Below, piece by piece: positions 41,842 through 44,319 of a stretch of 44,319 nt of DNA (the first letter of the stretch is position 1; every line of letters begins with the position of its first letter). Under the pieces are notes generated by a model. That model was not told the origin of the DNA, did not search any database, and worked only from the letters and a program-made list of their open reading frames with translations. This DNA is from Nanobdellota archaeon (lineage in GTDB: Archaea; Nanobdellota; Nanobdellia; Woesearchaeales; SM23-78): contig JAHJQO010000040.1 in assembly GCA_018819305.1 (NCBI GenBank), forward strand, positions 1 to 44,319. Direction: 5' to 3'. Both the position numbers and the translations under genes were made by a program.

Positions 41842-42834
41842 ATGCACTCAAGAAATAAAATGAGACAAAAAATTGCTTTTAGAGTTGATGCAAGTCATCA
41901 AATTGGTTTTGGCCATTTAAATAGGTGTCTGGTTCTTGCAAAAGAACTGAAGAAAAAAGCAAATATTCTATTTATCATGAAGCATAATGAGCAAGCCAAC
42001 AAAATGGTTAATCATGAGAAATTCAAAATAATTATACTCGAAGGAAACCTTACTCAAATAATAAAAAAAGAGAAAATAAACAAAATAATAATTGATTTAA
42101 AACAAGGCACAAGCAAAAAGTTTGTTTCTGATATTCAAAAGACAGGCGCCAAAGTAATTCTATTAGATGATGTAGGTGAAGGCAGAAAAAATGCAGATGT
42201 TGTTATTTATCCTGTTGCTCATTTGGACAAAAAATATTTGAAAGACATCAAAGGCAAATTATATCATGGATGGGACTATGTGATTGTTGACAAGAAATTC
42301 TTTGGAAAGAGAAACCCTCGAAATGAAAACCAAAAACCAAAGGTATTGGTGAGCATGGGTGGAAGTGATGTTCGTAATATGACACCAAAGATTATTGATG
42401 CTTTGAAAAAAATAAAAGAAAAATTTGAGTGTACAGTAATTATCGGACCTGGATTTAAAAACAAAAATATCAAAGTACGGGATAAACGATTCAAAATAAA
42501 AAGAAATGTAACTAATTTAGCAAATTTAATGCTGCAATCTGATGTGGGAATAATTTTATTTGGAACAAGTATTTATGAAGCAACAGCAGCCAGGCTTCCC
42601 TGCATTTTAATCAGCAGTTTAAGAAACAAACAATATGCTGAACGCTTCAGCAAATTTCAGACCTGTATTTATTTGAATGATTATAATGGGCTAAACCAGA
42701 AAAAATTAATAAAAAGTGTAATAACTCTGCTGAATGACCAGAATCTTATAAAAAAATTAGAATATACTTCCAGAAAGTTTTTAAAAAGAAAACGATTAAT
42801 TTACAATGTCATACAAGATGAAAAGAGAATATAA
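41842..42834 (+). CDS. pseG: PseG/SpsG-like nucleotide-sugar hydrolase or transferase
   Basis: A GT-B-fold protein of about 330 aa resembling PseG, which removes UDP from the altrosamine intermediate in pseudaminic acid synthesis. The N-terminal FRVDASHQIGFGHLNRCLVLA matches the family signature; it is given here in overlapping parts FRVDASHQIGFG and GHLNRC, with catalytic-type His25. LVSMGGSDVRNMT, VTNLANLMLQSDVGII and EATAARLPCILI form the C-terminal UDP-binding domain. The ATG at 41842 is used; another at 41860 gives a protein six residues shorter. The preceding gene stops 2 bases before it, and it overlaps the methyltransferase gene by up to 29 bases. Confidence 0.85.
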   Translation: MHSRNKMRQKIAFRVDASHQIGFGHLNRCLVLAKELKKKANILFIMKHNEQANKMVNHEKFKIIILEGNLTQIIKKEKINKIIIDLKQGTSKKFVSDIQKTGAKVILLDDVGEGRKNADVVIYPVAHLDKKYLKDIKGKLYHGWDYVIVDKKFFGKRNPRNENQKPKVLVSMGGSDVRNMTPKIIDALKKIKEKFECTVIIGPGFKNKNIKVRDKRFKIKRNVTNLANLMLQSDVGIILFGTSIYEATAARLPCILISSLRNKQYAERFSKFQTCIYLNDYNGLNQKKLIKSVITLLNDQNLIKKLEYTSRKFLKRKRLIYNVIQDEKRI

Positions 42835-43432
42835 ACAGAATAGAGATAAAATTCTAAATTCAGAATTTTCAGCAGAACATTGGATTAAATGGAATTTAAG
42901 ATATATAAAGACTTATAAGCAAATAATAGGTAATAAATTTAAATCCAAAATATTAGACCTTGGTTGTGGACAAGATTATTTCAGCAAAACTTGCCAAAAA
43001 TATGGGTATCATGCAGAAGGAATAGACATAGAAAAATCAGATTTTGAAAAAGATAAACTGCCATATAAAAATGAAACTTTTAATGTCATTCATTTCAACG
43101 CAGTAATAGAACACATAAAAAATCCTGACAATATCATGAAAGAAATAAAAAGAATTCTGAAACCTAAGGGAATTGTAATAATAAACACACCTAATTGGGC
43201 ATTGGATTTCAAAAACTTTTACAATGATCCTTCTCATCAGAAACCATATACGACTGAAGGATTAAAGACATTGATGAGAATGTATGGTTTTAAGGTTATT
43301 TTTCTTGAGCCCGCATTAATATGCAAGCCACGTTTTTACTGGAAATTGCCAGAAAAAATAAAATGGAAAGTCAGCTCATTAATCAAAGGCGGTTCAAAAT
43401 CAATTTTGTGTATTGGAGAAAAACAAAGTTAA
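42806..43432 (+). CDS. Class I SAM-dependent methyltransferase
   Basis: A Rossmann methyltransferase of about 208 aa ending the nonulosonic-acid operon. Motif I is KILDLGCGQDYFSKTC, the acidic strand is EGIDIEKSDF, KLPYKNETFNVIHFNAVIEH (overlapping two blocks) is motif IV, and ILKPKGIVIINTPNW follows. The frame overlaps the pseG-like gene by 29 bases from 42806; the ATG at 42818 would shorten the overlap to 17. O-methylation of the nonulosonic acid, or of the sugar next to it, is possible. The sequence does not show the acceptor. Confidence 0.82.
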   Translation: MSYKMKREYKQNRDKILNSEFSAEHWIKWNLRYIKTYKQIIGNKFKSKILDLGCGQDYFSKTCQKYGYHAEGIDIEKSDFEKDKLPYKNETFNVIHFNAVIEHIKNPDNIMKEIKRILKPKGIVIINTPNWALDFKNFYNDPSHQKPYTTEGLKTLMRMYGFKVIFLEPALICKPRFYWKLPEKIKWKVSSLIKGGSKSILCIGEKQS

Positions 43433-43475
43433 TTTTTCATCTTTACTAACTTTAATCTCTGAACTCTAAATAATC

Positions 43476-43640
43476 CTATTGGTTTGGTAAGTAGCCATAT
43501 CTACAGTAGTTTGAGTAAACAATTTTTTTTATTTTCTCTTTCTCAACACTTACAACATCTCCTTCTTTTATCCCTAAATTCTTAGGAATAGTTACACATA
43601 ATTGTTTATTAGATTTATTCATCCAAACGATTTTTTTCAT
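43476..43640 (-). CDS. Small AbrB/MazE/SpoVT-type DNA-binding protein
   Basis: A 54-aa protein read on the minus strand from the ATG at 43640 to a TAG at 43476. The swapped-hairpin core NKQLCVTIPKNLGIKEGDVV matches the AbrB/MazE pattern (xSxxVTIPKxLGIKxGDxV). A short basic stretch and a YSNYCRYGYLPNQ tail follow. Such proteins are antitoxins or small regulators. No toxin gene adjoins it: both flanks lack a minus-strand ORF. A perfect 17-bp palindrome begins 4 bases before its start codon, which suggests autoregulation. Confidence 0.8.
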   Translation of the reverse strand: MKKIVWMNKSNKQLCVTIPKNLGIKEGDVVSVEKEKIKKIVYSNYCRYGYLPNQ

Positions 43641-44022
43641 TTCTACTAGTGACACTAGTATCTCTTATTTGAATAGTTTATGAAATAGTACTCTTTGTCA
43701 AAGCAGAGTAGTAAATGATAATTAATAACTAAAGAGAAAATTTAGATGTGTGTTTCATAAGCTTTTTAAATGCTAATTCATACTTTTAAATGTGAATAAA
43801 GAGAAAGTTTTTACAAGTAAATGATTAAAATGTTTTAAACCGTTCATTTAAATCGTCTCTGCGTTTTTTTTGCGGAGCTAACATTAACACAAACAGTTTG
43901 TTTGGGTGCGGCAAAATTCACCCCTTACTCATCCACAATCAAACATCAAAGAAAAAATTAACAGAGGAAGGTGGTTCCTCTATACTAAACTCAAAGTATC
44001 ATATCCGTAAATATAATGATCA
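43641..44022. other. Long intergenic region with several hairpins
   Basis: These 382 bases hold no convincing ORF. From 43760 to 43855 there are four TATA-like T/A boxes (near 43762, 43783, 43832 and 43848). They are followed by a locally G+C-richer stretch with hairpins CTCTGC/GCGGAG (43857-43862, 43872-43877), ACAAA/TTTGT (43889-43893, 43897-43901), GGGTG/CACCC (43904-43908, 43919-43923) and GAGGAA/TTCCTC (43964-43969, 43975-43980). A small RNA is possible; so is a regulatory leader for the HAD gene. Confidence 0.4.
43644..43660. promoter_or_regulatory. Perfect palindromic operator candidate
   Basis: TACTAGTG, a central A, then CACTAGTA: a perfect 8+1+8 inverted repeat located just upstream of the AbrB-type start at 43640. 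It is probably the binding site of that protein. Confidence 0.65.
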
Positions 44023-44319
44023 ATGAAAACAAACACTCAAATAAAAAAAATATTCCTGAAAAATAATATTAAAGCGATTATTTTTGACTTTGACGATACG
44101 TTAGTAGATGAGATGCATTGGCTGGAAAGCAGATGGAAAAAAACAATAATATACGCTGAAAAAGAACTGCATCTGGCTAAATTTGGAAAATATTTTTGGG
44201 AAATTTTCAAAAGAAAAGGATCAAAATATAAATATCACGTGAATGATACGCTAAAGAAACTGAATAAAAGTCAAGAGTTAATAAAGCCAATCGTACATGA
44301 TTTTTCATCACAAGAAACT
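44023..44319 (+). CDS. HAD-family hydrolase (partial, runs off window)
   Basis: The first 99 residues of a haloacid-dehalogenase-type hydrolase. The nucleophile motif IIFDFDDTLVDE is at about residues 18-29, with the first Asp as nucleophile and the third as acid/base. An aromatic, Lys-rich cap-like helical part follows (HWLESRWKKTIIYAEKE). The gene continues past 44319, so length, motifs II-IV and substrate are unseen. It is preceded by the structured intergenic region. It could be a sugar-phosphate phosphatase, but nothing in the visible part proves this. Confidence 0.85.
   Translation, partial: MKTNTQIKKIFLKNNIKAIIFDFDDTLVDEMHWLESRWKKTIIYAEKELHLAKFGKYFWEIFKRKGSKYKYHVNDTLKKLNKSQELIKPIVHDFSSQET

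Noticed and set aside
43841-43981. A tRNA gene in the structured intergenic region
   Set aside because: The hairpins do not form a cloverleaf, and there is no T-loop or matching acceptor stem.
1-44319. CRISPR array, rRNA or prophage
   Set aside because: No regularly spaced repeats, no rRNA-like conserved segments and no phage structural genes were seen. The only tandem repeats are short ones at 5351-5415 and 15768-15791.

Overview
The window looks archaeal and most likely comes from a DPANN-type lineage (Woesearchaeota/Pacearchaeota-like); the phylum is an inference. The evidence is an STT3/AglB-type archaeal oligosaccharyltransferase (24778-27768), TATA-like boxes about 25 bases upstream of several start codons with little or no leader (genes at 186, 1049, 18076, 23736, 33619), and GGTGAT-type Shine-Dalgarno sites before internal genes, some of which start with TTG or GTG. 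Base composition is AT-rich throughout. The heptose and sialic-acid-like genes would suggest a Gram-negative O-antigen locus, but the AglB gene and the promoters argue for archaeal N-glycan or surface-glycan synthesis.

Layout. 1-1800: a partial ORF that may be a transposase C-terminus, a DUF2284 protein, a hairpin-rich element with terminal inverted repeats (781-999), and a membrane-anchored DsbA-like oxidoreductase. 1801-5503: a sugar epimerase facing a pair of half-size EamA/SMR transporters and a GT-C membrane glycosyltransferase. 5504-8933: a GT2 enzyme and a complete NDP-heptose route, made of an HldC-GmhB fusion on + facing GmhA and a PfkB-type heptose kinase on -. 9027-18076: a minus-strand sugar-tailoring block with two zinc-ribbon C-methyltransferases, an SDR, a WbuC-like cupin, an epimerase, a medium-chain dehydrogenase, another methyltransferase and two tandem DegT aminotransferases. 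18218-24755: a HAD-kinase fusion, a split transketolase, a methyltransferase and two epimerases on +. 24778-29361: AglB and an AbiE-type toxin-antitoxin pair on -. 29511-33567: DUF2304, GT4, methyltransferase and a GT-B-like protein on +. 33619-43432: a nonulosonic-acid (pseudaminic/legionaminic-like) operon with PseB-like, PseC-like, NeuB-1, an unrecognised 255-aa protein, an aldo/keto reductase, NeuB-2, an SpsF-like cytidylyltransferase, a class III aminotransferase, a PseG-like protein and a methyltransferase. 43433-44319: a 54-aa AbrB/MazE-type protein with a perfect palindrome at its start, a structured intergenic stretch, and the start of a HAD hydrolase.

How the genes may work together. 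Transketolase could supply sedoheptulose-7-phosphate to GmhA, the kinase and the HldC-GmhB fusion, giving an activated heptose. The DegT, methyltransferase and SDR genes would make amino and branched or methylated sugars. The NeuB block would make one or two nine-carbon acids and activate at least one as a CMP-sugar. The GT2, GT4, GT-B and GT-C enzymes would assemble a lipid-linked glycan, and AglB would transfer it to Asn on secreted proteins. I see no lipid-carrier glycosyl-1-phosphate transferase, no Wzx-type flippase and no N-acetyltransferase for the nonulosonic acid, so those steps must be encoded elsewhere or done differently. No tRNA, rRNA or CRISPR array was found.
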